A DNA stretch of 13,111 nucleotides. It comes from Methanobacteriota archaeon (lineage in GTDB: Archaea; Halobacteriota; Methanosarcinia; Methanosarcinales; Methanosarcinaceae). The notes under the pieces are model-generated. The model made no database searches. It was not told where the DNA came from and saw nothing but the letters and a program-made list of their open reading frames with translations. Where the stretch lies: the NCBI GenBank assembly GCA_030837265.1, contig JAUPKV010000464.1:1-13111 (forward strand), written 5' to 3'. A program made the translations under genes and the position numbers. Every line of letters starts with the position of its first letter. Within the stretch, counting starts at the first letter, position 1. Positions 1-7,101 of the stretch are shown here, piece by piece.

Positions 1-47
1 AAATACCAATTTTGTAAAGCAGATATAAAGACCGTAATAGATTAGAA

Positions 48-85
48 GTTTTTAGATCAACCCTTTGAGGTTTTTAGATCAACCC
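48..85. repeat. two 16-nt direct repeats, period 22
   Basis: GTTTTTAGATCAACCC occurs at 48-63 and again, without mismatch, at 70-85. The period of 22 is two turns of the helix, so two protein subunits would sit on the same face. A TATA-like stretch follows directly at 87-99. This fits an operator, but no partner gene is identified. Confidence 0.8.
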
Positions 86-403
86 GAATATAAATATAAT
101 TTGTTATAGATATACCTTATTATCGGTAAGAGAGAATTGATAGGAAAGTAAAGTTTATGTATGGGCAAACAGAGTGAGAAAAAAGGAGCCTTTTGTCGAT
201 TATTAGTAACTTGCCAAAAAGTGAGATTTACTAAGCTTTCTGTAGTGAAACAAACCGTGTTTTGAAGAAAGACATTTTAACTATAACAGCATATAAAATA
301 GCTTATCATTTCAAATGAAGTTAGCTGTCACTATGGAGAAAAACAATAAATGCTTCTCCAAAATGAATTTTTAACAGGAAGCTAAACTTCTTGATTATTA
401 TTA

Positions 404-448
404 GCTCTCGAATTTAATATATTCAGAATTGGCTCTCCAATTTAATAT
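404..448. promoter_or_regulatory. operator-like repeats and palindrome before the citrate synthase promoter
   Basis: GCTCTCGAATTTAATAT (404-420) and GCTCTCCAATTTAATAT (432-448) differ at one base and lie 28 bp apart. The second copy also overlaps a perfect palindrome AATTGG-CTCT-CCAATT at 427-442. All of this sits just upstream of the likely TATA element, where an archaeal activator would bind or a repressor could block TBP/TFB. Site identity and binding protein are unknown; the role is inferred from position. Confidence 0.5.
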
Positions 449-461
449 TTTAAAATATATT
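449..461 (+). promoter_or_regulatory. likely TATA box of the citrate synthase gene
   Basis: A TTTAAAATATATT stretch lies about 75 bases before the ATG at 534. Transcription would start near 485, giving a leader of about 50 nt that contains the CCTCG-ACG-CGAGG hairpin (492-504) and the GGAGG ribosome-binding site. Assigned from composition and spacing only. Confidence 0.45.
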
Positions 462-533
462 TTTCACATGATCTTTATGTAAAGCCCGCATCCTCGACGC
501 GAGGCCTCAGCCCGAAAAAAGGAGGAAATATAA

Positions 534-1898
534 ATGAAAATTTATGAATCTTATGAGGATCTGCCTAAACTGAAGCTGCCTTATGGAAACGAAGTATTCA
601 TAAGTGACAGTACTATCAGGGATGGCTCCCAGATGCCAGGGATCGTTTTGAGCAGGGAACACAAGCTTCAAATCTATGAATACCTGCACGAGATCGGGAT
701 TGAAAAACTCGAAGCTTTTGTATTCAATAAAAGAGACAGAGATGCTGTGGAGCAGATGTTGGATATAGGGTACGAGTGCCCTGAGATTACAGGCTGGGCA
801 AGGGCTTCGAGGGCAGATATAGATAAGATTCTGGAGGTTGACGCGCTTAAAGAAACAGGTATCCTGATGTCTGTATCAGATACACATATTTTTTCCAAGA
901 TGCGACTCTCAGGTAGGCAAGAGGCTGAAGAGAAATATCTGGATGCTCTTCAGTATGCTGTGGACCATGGACTGCGAACGCGGGCGCATCTGGAAGACAT
1001 GACGAGAGCTGATAATTATGGTTTTGTGTTCCCATTAGTAGAGAAGCTTATTGAAATTGATCCTGACTGTATAATCAGAGTCTGCGATACCGTCGGTTAT
1101 GGAATGCCTTTTATGGATATTGACGAGCCTTATGGGATTCCTAGAATCGTTCAGTATCTTAAAAAGGATTTAGGTGTGAAAAATATAGAAACTCACATCC
1201 ATGACGATTACGGGTTTGGCTCAGCAAGTTCTATTGCTGGTTATTGGCATGGGGCAAACTGGACCAGCGTAACTTTCCTTGGAATAGGAGAACGTGCAGG
1301 GAACAGTGAGATGGAAAAAATTCTGCTATTCCTTGTAGATAGGGTGGAAGGTTTCAATAAATACAATCTTGAGTCCGTTACCCGCTTTGCAGAATTCATG
1401 GAAAAAGAGTTAGGACTCCGGGTTCCAAGAAATAAAGCGGTGGTTGGGAAAAATATTTTCGCTCACGAATCCGGAATTCATGCAGCTGGAGTTTTAAAAG
1501 ATCCTTTCAATTATGAACCCTATCCCCCGGAACTCGTAGGTGGAAAGCGGTTCCTGCTTATAGGAGACTCGTCGGGTCTGGAAGTCATACGATATAAAGT
1601 TCAGGAAACCTTAAACGATCTCCTTGATGTTGAAGCCATAGTTGAGAAAGACGATAGCAGACTACTTAGGATTCAGAAAGAAATCCAGAAGCTCTATGAT
1701 AATGAGGAAAGAGTTTCCTGTATTTCGGATGAAGAAATGCTTGCGTATGTAGAAAAGTATTTCCTCTATGAACCTATTTTCAACCCAACATATGCCGGTA
1801 GGGGAAAATTGAAGCATCGAGGAAGAATAGCAGAGCTTAATGAAGAAAAAAGTGACAAAAATAAGGAAAGAAAAACCAAGGAAATTTTCGATTTATAA
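534..1898 (+). CDS. Re-citrate synthase-like enzyme (HMGL/isopropylmalate synthase superfamily)
   Basis: This 454-residue protein has a pyruvate-carboxyltransferase-type TIM barrel. The first strand carries DSTIRDGSQ, with R29 and metal ligand D30; the second metal motif is H221-I-H223, and the GERAGNSE loop follows. Long internal stretches (PEITGWARA, LKETGILMSVSDTHIF, EDMTRADNYGFV, RVCDTVGYG) match, from memory, the clostridial Re-citrate synthase group rather than LeuA or citramalate synthase. The expected reaction is oxaloacetate plus acetyl-CoA to citrate in the cytosol. The C-terminal part (about 330-454) ends in a charged, Lys/Glu-rich tail; no clear LeuA-type regulatory domain is evident by eye. 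GGAGG eight bases before the ATG supports the start. The convergent neighbour is isocitrate dehydrogenase, which fits a route to 2-oxoglutarate. Homocitrate or isopropylmalate synthase activity is the alternative, and databases may label it so. Confidence 0.85.
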   Translation: MKIYESYEDLPKLKLPYGNEVFISDSTIRDGSQMPGIVLSREHKLQIYEYLHEIGIEKLEAFVFNKRDRDAVEQMLDIGYECPEITGWARASRADIDKILEVDALKETGILMSVSDTHIFSKMRLSGRQEAEEKYLDALQYAVDHGLRTRAHLEDMTRADNYGFVFPLVEKLIEIDPDCIIRVCDTVGYGMPFMDIDEPYGIPRIVQYLKKDLGVKNIETHIHDDYGFGSASSIAGYWHGANWTSVTFLGIGERAGNSEMEKILLFLVDRVEGFNKYNLESVTRFAEFMEKELGLRVPRNKAVVGKNIFAHESGIHAAGVLKDPFNYEPYPPELVGGKRFLLIGDSSGLEVIRYKVQETLNDLLDVEAIVEKDDSRLLRIQKEIQKLYDNEERVSCISDEEMLAYVEKYFLYEPIFNPTYAGRGKLKHRGRIAELNEEKSDKNKERKTKEIFDL

Positions 1899-1902
1899 TT
1901 GA

Positions 1903-1944
1903 AGAAAGGAAGGTACCTTAAATCTTAGGAAACCCTTCCTTTCT
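1903..1944. terminator. hairpin between convergent genes, probable bidirectional terminator
   Basis: AGAAAGGAAGG (1903-1913) pairs perfectly with CCTTCCTTTCT (1934-1944) over 11 bp, with a 20-nt loop. It starts five bases after the citrate synthase stop codon. On the + strand it is followed by a long T-rich tract (1951-1993), as expected for archaeal termination; on the - strand it lies just beyond the isocitrate dehydrogenase gene. Confidence 0.7.
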
Positions 1945-1953
1945 GGTCTATCT

Positions 1954-1989
1954 ATTTTATTTATTTTATTTATTTTATTTATTTTATTT
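1954..1989. repeat. four perfect tandem copies of a 9-bp unit ATTTTATTT
   Basis: Units lie at 1954-1962, 1963-1971, 1972-1980 and 1981-1989, followed by a partial copy. The array overlaps the first bases of the stop codon of the - strand isocitrate dehydrogenase gene (TTA at 1988-1990). On the + strand it supplies four or more T4 runs, so it probably acts as the T-tract of the citrate synthase terminator. Such arrays vary in copy number by slippage. Confidence 0.9.
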
Positions 1990-3016
1990 ATTTAAGAATA
2001 TCTACTGTATATTTTGCAATCTCGCCCGCCATCTGACTGAGGGTTGCGCTACCTCCGAGATCATAAGTCACATATTTGCCTTCGGAAATCACACGCTCCG
2101 TAGCTTTGAATATGGCTTCGGATTTCTCTTTTTCGCCTAGATAATCAAGCATCCAGGCTCCTGCAAGTACAGTTGCCACAGGGTTTACTTTATCCATACC
2201 TGCGTACTTCGGAGCCGAACCGTGAGCTGGTTCAAACATTGCAAATGAATCACCAATATTTGCAGAGTAAATGAGCCCTATACTGCCTACCAGGGCTGAG
2301 CATTCTTCGCTGATGACGTCCATAAAAAGGTTTGTGGAAAGGAGAATTTTTTTATTGAAGATCTGGGGGTTTTTAATCAGCTGTTGGGCAATGTTGTCAA
2401 TGTGATACGGCCAGATCTCGATTCCCGGATAATTTTGCCCTGCTTTTTCCACCTCTTCTAAGAACGAGCCGCAGGTCAGCTTCAGGATATTGCTTTTATG
2501 AATGGGCACAACAGTGTCATAGCCTCGTCTCTTTGCTTCCTCAAAAGCATAAGTGGCAATTTTGCGGGAGGCAGTGCGCGTAATCTTCCGTATTGCGATC
2601 GAAACATCTTCAGTAAGCTGGATTTCTTCTCCAATGTAAAGTCCTTCTGTACCTTCACGCACACAGACCATTTCCACTTCTCCGAGGGGTGCGCTTGAAT
2701 TAGGGAAGGTCTTGATTGGTCTGACGTTAGCATAGAGGTCGTATTTTCTCCTGATGGATACAGCTACACTTCTGGGGGACCCTATACCACCGGGAGTGGT
2801 TGTCGGACCCTTAAAACAGGCATCTGAACTGTCAAGGAGTTCCCAGGTTTCATTGGGGATCAAGGAGTTCCCTCCATGCTGCTCCCACCAGGTCGCTCCT
2901 GCCTCACACATCACAAATTCTATATCCGTGCCAGCTGCTTCTGTAACTTTAAGCATAGCATCTACAAGTTCTGGGCCTACCCCATCACCTTTAATTACTG
3001 CTGCGGTTTTAGTCAT
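1988..3016 (-). CDS. icd: isocitrate dehydrogenase, probably NADP-dependent
   Basis: Member of the isocitrate/isopropylmalate dehydrogenase family, 342 residues from the ATG at 3016, which has GGTGA four bases upstream; a TTG 30 bases earlier lacks such a site. Substrate motif R82-S83-V-A-V-S-I-R89-R and YANVRP (95-100) align with the Ser113/Arg119 region of E. coli Icd, and no Glu typical of isopropylmalate dehydrogenase is present. FEPAHGSAPKYAG (261-273) carries K270-Y271, the pair that reads the 2'-phosphate of NADP in E. coli Icd; NAD enzymes usually have Asp-Ile there. The metal-binding region is NLFMDVISEE, around D233. It oxidatively decarboxylates isocitrate to 2-oxoglutarate in the cytosol, feeding glutamate synthesis. 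The convergent Re-citrate synthase makes the precursor, which supports this over a leucine-pathway role. Homoisocitrate activity is not excluded. Confidence 0.85.
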   Translation of the reverse strand: MTKTAAVIKGDGVGPELVDAMLKVTEAAGTDIEFVMCEAGATWWEQHGGNSLIPNETWELLDSSDACFKGPTTTPGGIGSPRSVAVSIRRKYDLYANVRPIKTFPNSSAPLGEVEMVCVREGTEGLYIGEEIQLTEDVSIAIRKITRTASRKIATYAFEEAKRRGYDTVVPIHKSNILKLTCGSFLEEVEKAGQNYPGIEIWPYHIDNIAQQLIKNPQIFNKKILLSTNLFMDVISEECSALVGSIGLIYSANIGDSFAMFEPAHGSAPKYAGMDKVNPVATVLAGAWMLDYLGEKEKSEAIFKATERVISEGKYVTYDLGGSATLSQMAGEIAKYTVDILK

Positions 3017-3070
3017 ATTATCACCGGTTTCAAGGTTCGTGTTCAAAAGAGCCGTAGCGATTGAAAAGCT

Positions 3071-3096
3071 AAAAAGGGGACTTTTTGAAAATATAG
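3071..3096 (-). promoter_or_regulatory. isocitrate dehydrogenase promoter with a palindromic operator candidate
   Basis: On the - strand a TATA-like TATATTTT lies at about 3096-3089, which would place the transcript start near 3065 and give a leader of about 50 nt. A perfect inverted repeat AAAAAG-GGGA-CTTTTT (3071-3086) sits between the TATA element and that start, where a bound protein would block RNA polymerase. The promoter is assigned by composition; the palindrome is directly visible. Confidence 0.4.
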
Positions 3097-3134
3097 TAAG
3101 AATGATTCAATCTTCCCGCGTACTAACGTAAGGC

Positions 3135-3141
3135 TATATAT
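3135..3141 (+). promoter_or_regulatory. likely TATA box of the TatD-like gene
   Basis: GGCTATATATTTC at 3133-3145 holds a strong TATA core. It would start a transcript near 3165 and leave a leader of about 50 nt before the ATG at 3218. It is divergent from the isocitrate dehydrogenase promoter, about 40 bases away. Confidence 0.5.
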
Positions 3142-3217
3142 TTCAAGTTTTGGGTAATTAATGTTATTAGTATATCAAATCAAATTAAGATATTCCATAA
3201 GTTTTCGAGGAATTGAA

Positions 3218-4063
3218 ATGCCTGCACAAATTCCAATTACCGATAACCATATGCATATAGACCTCAGAGCCAGGGGGCTGGAAGCAGTAAAGGAATTTAA
3301 GAATGCCGGAGGAACACATATTGTTCTGGTCAGCAAACCCAGCTGGTCTCTCGGGGTAACTGTCAAAAAGCCTGAGGATTACTTCAGCGTCTTTGATGAA
3401 ACAGTCGAAATTGCATCGAAAATAAAAGAAACGGGGGTTGGGGCCTTCCCGGTGCTCGGAGTTCACCCGGCGGAGATCTCAAAACTTACTGAGTATATGG
3501 AACTGCAAGAAGCTACGGAAATCATGAAGAGTGGCCTCGAGATTGCTGCAGGGTACGTGGAAAAAGGCCTTGCTGTAGGGATAAAGTCTGGACGCCCTCA
3601 TTATCCTGTAGATCCGGAAATTTGGGCAGCATCGAATGATATTATGGAATACGCTTTTTCTCTGGGAAAAGAACAGGACTGTGCAGTTCAGCTTCATACG
3701 GAAAGCGTGGGGGAACCTGAGCTTAAGGATTTAGCCGAAAGGGCAAGGCGAGCAGGAATTAAAATGCATAAGGTAGTCAAGCATTATTCTCCTCCCCTTG
3801 TAAGAGTCTGTGAAGAATTAGGTCTATTTCCCGGAGTTATATGCGTAAAAGGGGCGATTGAACAGGCGCTTGAAGAAGGGGCGCGTTTCATGATGGAGAC
3901 GGATTATATCGACGATATTGATAGGCCGGGAGCAGTACTTGGTCCGAAAACAATTCCTAAAAGAACTCTAAAACTGATAGAGGCGTATGGAGAAGAGCCC
4001 TTCTGGGCCATCCACAAAGATAATCCCGAAATGGTCTATGATATAGAAATCGAACTGATGTAA
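3218..4063 (+). CDS. TatD-related metal-dependent hydrolase, archaeal type
   Basis: A 281-residue amidohydrolase-fold protein of the archaeal TatD-like group. Likely metal ligands are H11-M-H13 in the first strand, H83 (LGVHP), H160 (QLHTES), H184 or H189 (HKVVKHYSP) and D229 (METD), in the order seen in TatD-type nucleases. There is no signal peptide or membrane segment, so it is cytosolic. Bacterial TatD proteins are DNases, but the substrate of the archaeal group is not something the sequence shows. The ATG at 3218 has GAGG seven bases upstream and begins just before the metal motif; an ATG 57 bases earlier would add a tail unlike the family and would lie upstream of the predicted transcript start. 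It stands alone between a divergent and a convergent gene, so it is probably monocistronic. Confidence 0.8.
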   Translation: MPAQIPITDNHMHIDLRARGLEAVKEFKNAGGTHIVLVSKPSWSLGVTVKKPEDYFSVFDETVEIASKIKETGVGAFPVLGVHPAEISKLTEYMELQEATEIMKSGLEIAAGYVEKGLAVGIKSGRPHYPVDPEIWAASNDIMEYAFSLGKEQDCAVQLHTESVGEPELKDLAERARRAGIKMHKVVKHYSPPLVRVCEELGLFPGVICVKGAIEQALEEGARFMMETDYIDDIDRPGAVLGPKTIPKRTLKLIEAYGEEPFWAIHKDNPEMVYDIEIELM

Positions 4064-4089
4064 GCAGTATGGGTAAAAAAAGTAATGTA

Positions 4090-4115
4090 AATGCAGGTAT
4101 TTAATGCAGGTATTT
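4090..4115. repeat. two tandem copies of a 13-bp unit
   Basis: AATGCAGGTATTT occurs at 4090-4102 and 4103-4115 without mismatch, followed by TAATG. It lies in the short tail after the TatD-like gene. Probably a local slippage duplication with no known function. Confidence 0.85.
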
Positions 4116-4136
4116 TAATGATGAGAGGGAAAAATA

Positions 4137-4172
4137 AAGGAAGAACCTTCAGATCTGACTTCATTCTTCCTT
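4137..4172. terminator. hairpin between convergent TatD-like and MBF1 genes
   Basis: AAGGAAGAA (4137-4145) pairs with TTCTTCCTT (4164-4172), nine base pairs. The loop carries the palindrome TCAGATCTGA (4149-4158). T-rich stretches for the + strand follow only at about 4258-4271, so the hairpin may protect the 3' end or help termination from either side. Confidence 0.5.
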
Positions 4173-4278
4173 GTGGGAAAACTTGCCGGGAATTATTTGT
4201 TGCTGCCGACTGAAGTTTGCAATTAAAGCATTCTTTCGTTAACGTTTGTTTTCATTGAAGTTTATTTTTTCTTGGGAG

Positions 4279-4764
4279 TTACTTTCGCTTGATTTTCACT
4301 ATATCTCCAAGGGTAGTGTCTTTCTTTAAATGAGAGGCTTCATGCCCTGATTTATCCACACGCTCTGTAAGTTTAATATTGAGGGCGTGTTCCAGTTTCT
4401 TTCTAACGGAATCCTCTGGCACGATTTCGCTGCGTTCTATCTTTTTGATCAGAGTTGCCTTTTCCTTGATATTTTCTGCCAGATCTTCCTGAGACCAGCT
4501 TTTTGCTTCTCTGGCATCCTTGATAATCTGAACATAGTTTTCCAGGAGTTCATCTTTCAGAATGTCAAAAAAATCCTTTTTTGGCCTCTTTTCAGTGTGT
4601 GCTACCGGACGAACTACGGGAGAAATTTTCCTTGAGATGGGAGTTCGCTTATCAACGGGTTTACCATACGGGGCACACTTCTGGCAGACCTGGAGTTCAC
4701 TGCTATCGATTGTAATGCATAAAGGCTTTCCGTGAATTTCTGCACCACATATTTCGCATTGCAT
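4279..4764 (-). CDS. mbf1: archaeal multiprotein bridging factor 1 (MBF1), zinc ribbon plus HTH
   Basis: A 161-residue protein whose N-terminal zinc ribbon uses C3-x2-C6 and C27-x2-C30, followed by a basic linker (about 38-70) and a Cro/C1-type helix-turn-helix at about 77-131 ([11 protein letters not shown]... LIKKIERSE). This is the domain order of archaeal MBF1. The eukaryotic relative is a coactivator linking TBP to activators; the archaeal protein has been associated with transcription and with the ribosome, so its exact role here is open. The ATG at 4764 is preferred because AGTGAT, a partial match to GGTGA, lies upstream; a GTG nine bases earlier is inside that site. The gene is divergent from PAN with about 90 bp between the start codons, so both may share control. 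Confidence 0.85.
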   Translation of the reverse strand: MQCEICGAEIHGKPLCITIDSSELQVCQKCAPYGKPVDKRTPISRKISPVVRPVAHTEKRPKKDFFDILKDELLENYVQIIKDAREAKSWSQEDLAENIKEKATLIKKIERSEIVPEDSVRKKLEHALNIKLTERVDKSGHEASHLKKDTTLGDIVKIKRK

Positions 4765-4784
4765 AATAATCACTTCGAAAACGC

Positions 4785-4810
4785 TATATACGGTATGAAC
4801 TTAAATATTA
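4785..4810. promoter_or_regulatory. face-to-face TATA elements of the MBF1 and PAN genes
   Basis: On + a TATATA core at 4785-4790 would start PAN transcription near 4812. On - the element TAATATTTAA (4810-4801) would start MBF1 transcription near 4780. Each predicted transcript start lies close to the other gene's TATA element, so the two initiation complexes would exclude each other. Confidence 0.45.
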
Positions 4811-4854
4811 TTCGGAGCTCCATGACGGAAAGTACCAAAAGTAAGGATGAAAGC

Positions 4855-6120
4855 ATGCGCAGTCACCTTGTTAAGTCCGGATCTGTGTATGACGGAATCG
4901 AGCCTGGAGAGCTGGGGGATTTGACTGAAAGCGTCCAGGACCGAATGAGGCAACTTGAGAGCCGCAACAGTTTTCTGGAAGAGCAGTGTAGCCAGATAGA
5001 GTCCGAAAAGCGTTATTTGGAAAACCAAAAGATCAAATACGAAAGGGAAATACGAAAGCTGCAGTCCGAACTTGATCGGATGAAGACATCGCCGCTTATA
5101 ATCGGTACGGTTATTGATGTAATTAAGAACGACAGGATAATCGTACGAAGTAGCAATGGGCCTCAGTTTCTCGTTAATGTCTCACAATACATAGATGAGA
5201 AAAAGTTGCTGCCAGGGGCAAAGGTTGCCTTAAACCAGCATACACTTGCCATTGCTGAGGTTATTCCTTCGACGGAAGAACCTTTTGTAGCTGCGATGGA
5301 AGTTCTCGAAAGCATAGAAGTCGACTACGACCAGATAGGTGGTCTGGACGAGCAAATTCAGGAACTTCAGGAAGCAGTTGAACTTCCTCTTATTGAGCCT
5401 GAACGATTTGCACGCATCGGGATTGAACCTCCCAAGGGAGTACTTCTTTACGGACTTCCGGGGACAGGAAAAACTCTGCTTGCAAAAGCTGTGGCCCACA
5501 GGACCAATGCGACCTTTATAAGGGTTGTAGGCTCTGAACTTGTACAAAAGTACATTGGAGATGGTTCAAAACTTGTAAGGGAAATATTCGAGATGGCCCG
5601 AAAAAAAGCCCCGAGTATTCTCTTCATCGATGAACTGGATTCGATTGCTGCAAGACGTTTGAATGAGACTACCGGTGCTGACCGCGAGGTCCAGAGGACA
5701 TTGATGCAGCTTCTTGCAGAGATGGATGGCTTTGACAAAAGGAAAAATATCCGGATTATTGCAGCAACAAATCGTCCGGATGTCCTCGACCCTGCAATTC
5801 TCAGGCCGGGTCGTTTTGACAGGCTAGTCCATGTTCCTATGCCCGGCATAGAAGCCAGACGAAAGATTCTGGAAATTCATTGTGAAAAAATGGCCCTTGC
5901 GGGAGATATTGACTTCAGGAAACTTTCAAAAATTACGGAAGGAATGAGTGGGGCAGACCTTAAAGCTATCGCCACCGAAGCAGGTATGTTCGCTGTAAGG
6001 AAAGATAAAGAATTTGTTGAAATGGAAGATTTCCTTGAAGCGGCAGGTAAGGTGTCAGTAGCAGCAGATACGCAGAAAATGATGCCTGCTAGCCTTCCTG
6101 AAACCACCATGTTTGTGTAA
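4855..6120 (+). CDS. pan: proteasome-activating nucleotidase PAN (AAA+ ATPase)
   Basis: Hexameric unfoldase that feeds substrates to the 20S proteasome. From the ATG at 4855 it has 421 residues: a coiled coil at about 27-81, an OB domain at about 82-155, then the AAA+ module with Walker A GLPGTGKT (200-207), Walker B ILFIDE (D259, E260), the second region of homology [17 protein letters not shown] (R317 and R320 as arginine fingers) and a helical C-domain. The C-terminus is M-F-V, where the proteasome-docking motif is usually hydrophobic-Tyr-any. Walker A has Leu where Pro is common. I recall 420-421 residues for Methanosarcina PAN, which supports the 4855 start. An ATG at 4822 (GGAG four bases upstream, 432 residues) is the alternative, but it would leave only about ten bases of leader after the predicted TATA box. 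Confidence 0.93.
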   Translation: MRSHLVKSGSVYDGIEPGELGDLTESVQDRMRQLESRNSFLEEQCSQIESEKRYLENQKIKYEREIRKLQSELDRMKTSPLIIGTVIDVIKNDRIIVRSSNGPQFLVNVSQYIDEKKLLPGAKVALNQHTLAIAEVIPSTEEPFVAAMEVLESIEVDYDQIGGLDEQIQELQEAVELPLIEPERFARIGIEPPKGVLLYGLPGTGKTLLAKAVAHRTNATFIRVVGSELVQKYIGDGSKLVREIFEMARKKAPSILFIDELDSIAARRLNETTGADREVQRTLMQLLAEMDGFDKRKNIRIIAATNRPDVLDPAILRPGRFDRLVHVPMPGIEARRKILEIHCEKMALAGDIDFRKLSKITEGMSGADLKAIATEAGMFAVRKDKEFVEMEDFLEAAGKVSVAADTQKMMPASLPETTMFV

Positions 6121-6134
6121 TTTTAAGTAAACCG

Positions 6135-6158
6135 TAAGAAGCCTGAAAGGGCTTCTTA
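6135..6158 (+). terminator. hairpin after PAN
   Basis: TAAGAAGCC (6135-6143) pairs with GGCTTCTTA (6150-6158), nine base pairs with a six-base loop, 15 bases after the PAN stop codon. There is no strong T-run behind it, so it may be a 3'-end stabiliser or partial terminator before the DUF99 gene. Confidence 0.55.
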
Positions 6159-6207
6159 AATAACAGTATCGACAAACTATTTTTGCAAATCATACATAAA
6201 GGTACCT

Positions 6208-6798
6208 GTGAGTTTAAATTTTCATATCAAACGCGAGATAAGAATTCTGGGTATAGATGATTCTGCACTTTTAAATGAAAAAGTTATGATAGTGGGGACT
6301 GTTTTTAGAGGCGCGGACTGGATGGATGGAGTCCTTCGTTCGGATGTCACGAAGGATGGAGTTGACGCGACTGACGTAATCATCAATATGATTCTCAGGA
6401 GCAAACATTGTGGCCAGATAAGAGCAGTTATGCTCGATGGAATCACTTATGCCGGCTTCAACGTCGTCGACATAAATGAGATCTACGGGCAAACCGGAAT
6501 TCCGGTAATTGTAGTCATGAGATCAAAGCCCGATTTTGAGAAAATCAAAGCTGCTCTGAAATATTTCCCGGATGGGAGTGAACGCTGGACCATAATACAA
6601 AAGGCTGGGAAAATAGAAGAGATAGCCGGGGAGAATGAAAAAAGTTCCATATATGTCCAGAAAGCTGGGATAAATCTGGAAATTGTGCATAAAATAATTC
6701 GACTTACTTCAATAAGAAGTAACATTCCTGAACCTTTGAGAGTTGCCCATTTAATTGCAACAGGTATCATTTTAGGTGAATCCAGAGGAAAGGCATAA
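6208..6798 (+). CDS. DUF99 family protein (endonuclease V-like fold)
   Basis: A 196-residue protein recognised as DUF99/UPF0215 from its opening (REIRILGIDDSAL), the conserved VGTVFRG, the strand LDGITYAGFNVVD and the C-terminal segment IPEPLRVAHLIATGI. The family is archaeal and is related to endonuclease V; I recall a report that one member cuts DNA at deoxyuridine, but that does not prove activity here. Asp residues at positions 16-17 and in MLDGITYAGFNVVD are candidate metal ligands. The start is GTG at 6208 with AAGGT shortly upstream. It lies 87 bases after PAN, past a hairpin, in the same direction, so partial read-through from PAN is possible. It probably acts in nucleic-acid repair in the cytosol. 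Confidence 0.8.
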   Translation: MSLNFHIKREIRILGIDDSALLNEKVMIVGTVFRGADWMDGVLRSDVTKDGVDATDVIINMILRSKHCGQIRAVMLDGITYAGFNVVDINEIYGQTGIPVIVVMRSKPDFEKIKAALKYFPDGSERWTIIQKAGKIEEIAGENEKSSIYVQKAGINLEIVHKIIRLTSIRSNIPEPLRVAHLIATGIILGESRGKA

Positions 6799-7101
6799 CC
6801 GTACGTATATGAACGGAAATTCAGAGAAAAACTAAAATAAAAGGAAAAGTAAAAATACAGGAACGGCTTCAAAAATAAAAAATAAACTTTTTAAGTAATA
6901 AAATTAAAAAAGATAAAAGCCTGAGGAAAAAAAGCAGATCATAGGAACAACGAGGATCGAAGACCTGAGGCTAAAGAGGAAAACTATTAAATTGGAAATC
7001 GTATATGTGATGATTTAAATACTTATGTTCCCCTCTTAAAATAAATTTGTTCTTCAATTCATCAGTTAAATCTACCCCTTTAAATGGAGGAAAACAGCAG
7101 C
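6799..7101. other. AT-rich spacer with the ftsZ1 promoter
   Basis: No gene seen. The first 150 bases are A-rich on the + strand. The only clear elements are the ftsZ1 TATA box TTTAAATA (7014-7021), which predicts a transcript start near 7045, and the ribosome-binding site GGAGG at 7086-7090. No strong terminator for the DUF99 gene is visible. Confidence 0.55.

Larger units (their letters stand above)
1..533. other. long AT-rich spacer upstream of the Re-citrate synthase gene
   Basis: No convincing gene is visible on either strand. The stretch holds a pair of 16-nt direct repeats (48-63 and 70-85) followed by a TATA-like run near 87-99, a small palindrome TCATTT-C-AAATGA at 306-318, a second pair of near-identical 17-nt repeats (404-420 and 432-448), a TATA-like element near 449-461, a short hairpin at 492-504 and the ribosome-binding site GGAGG at 521-525. 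Only the last 130 bases can be tied to a gene, the one starting at 534; the first 100 bases may serve a gene outside the window or a small untranslated RNA. Confidence 0.6.

Noticed and set aside
48..85. CRISPR-like repeat pair
   Set aside because: Only two copies, with a 6-base gap instead of a spacer of 30 or more bases, and no cas genes nearby.
161..265. 34-codon ORF on + in the first spacer, about 60 bases after a TATA-like stretch
   Set aside because: No ribosome-binding site at a good distance, no recognisable motif, composition like the surrounding spacer. It would need transcript and conservation data.
3017..3046. 10-residue N-terminal extension of isocitrate dehydrogenase from a TTG
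   Set aside because: The internal ATG at 3016 has a good GGTGA site and begins exactly where the family does.
5448..6110. open frames on the - strand opposite PAN (5448-5849, 5877-6110)
   Set aside because: They are shadows of PAN codons; no homology or start signal is seen.
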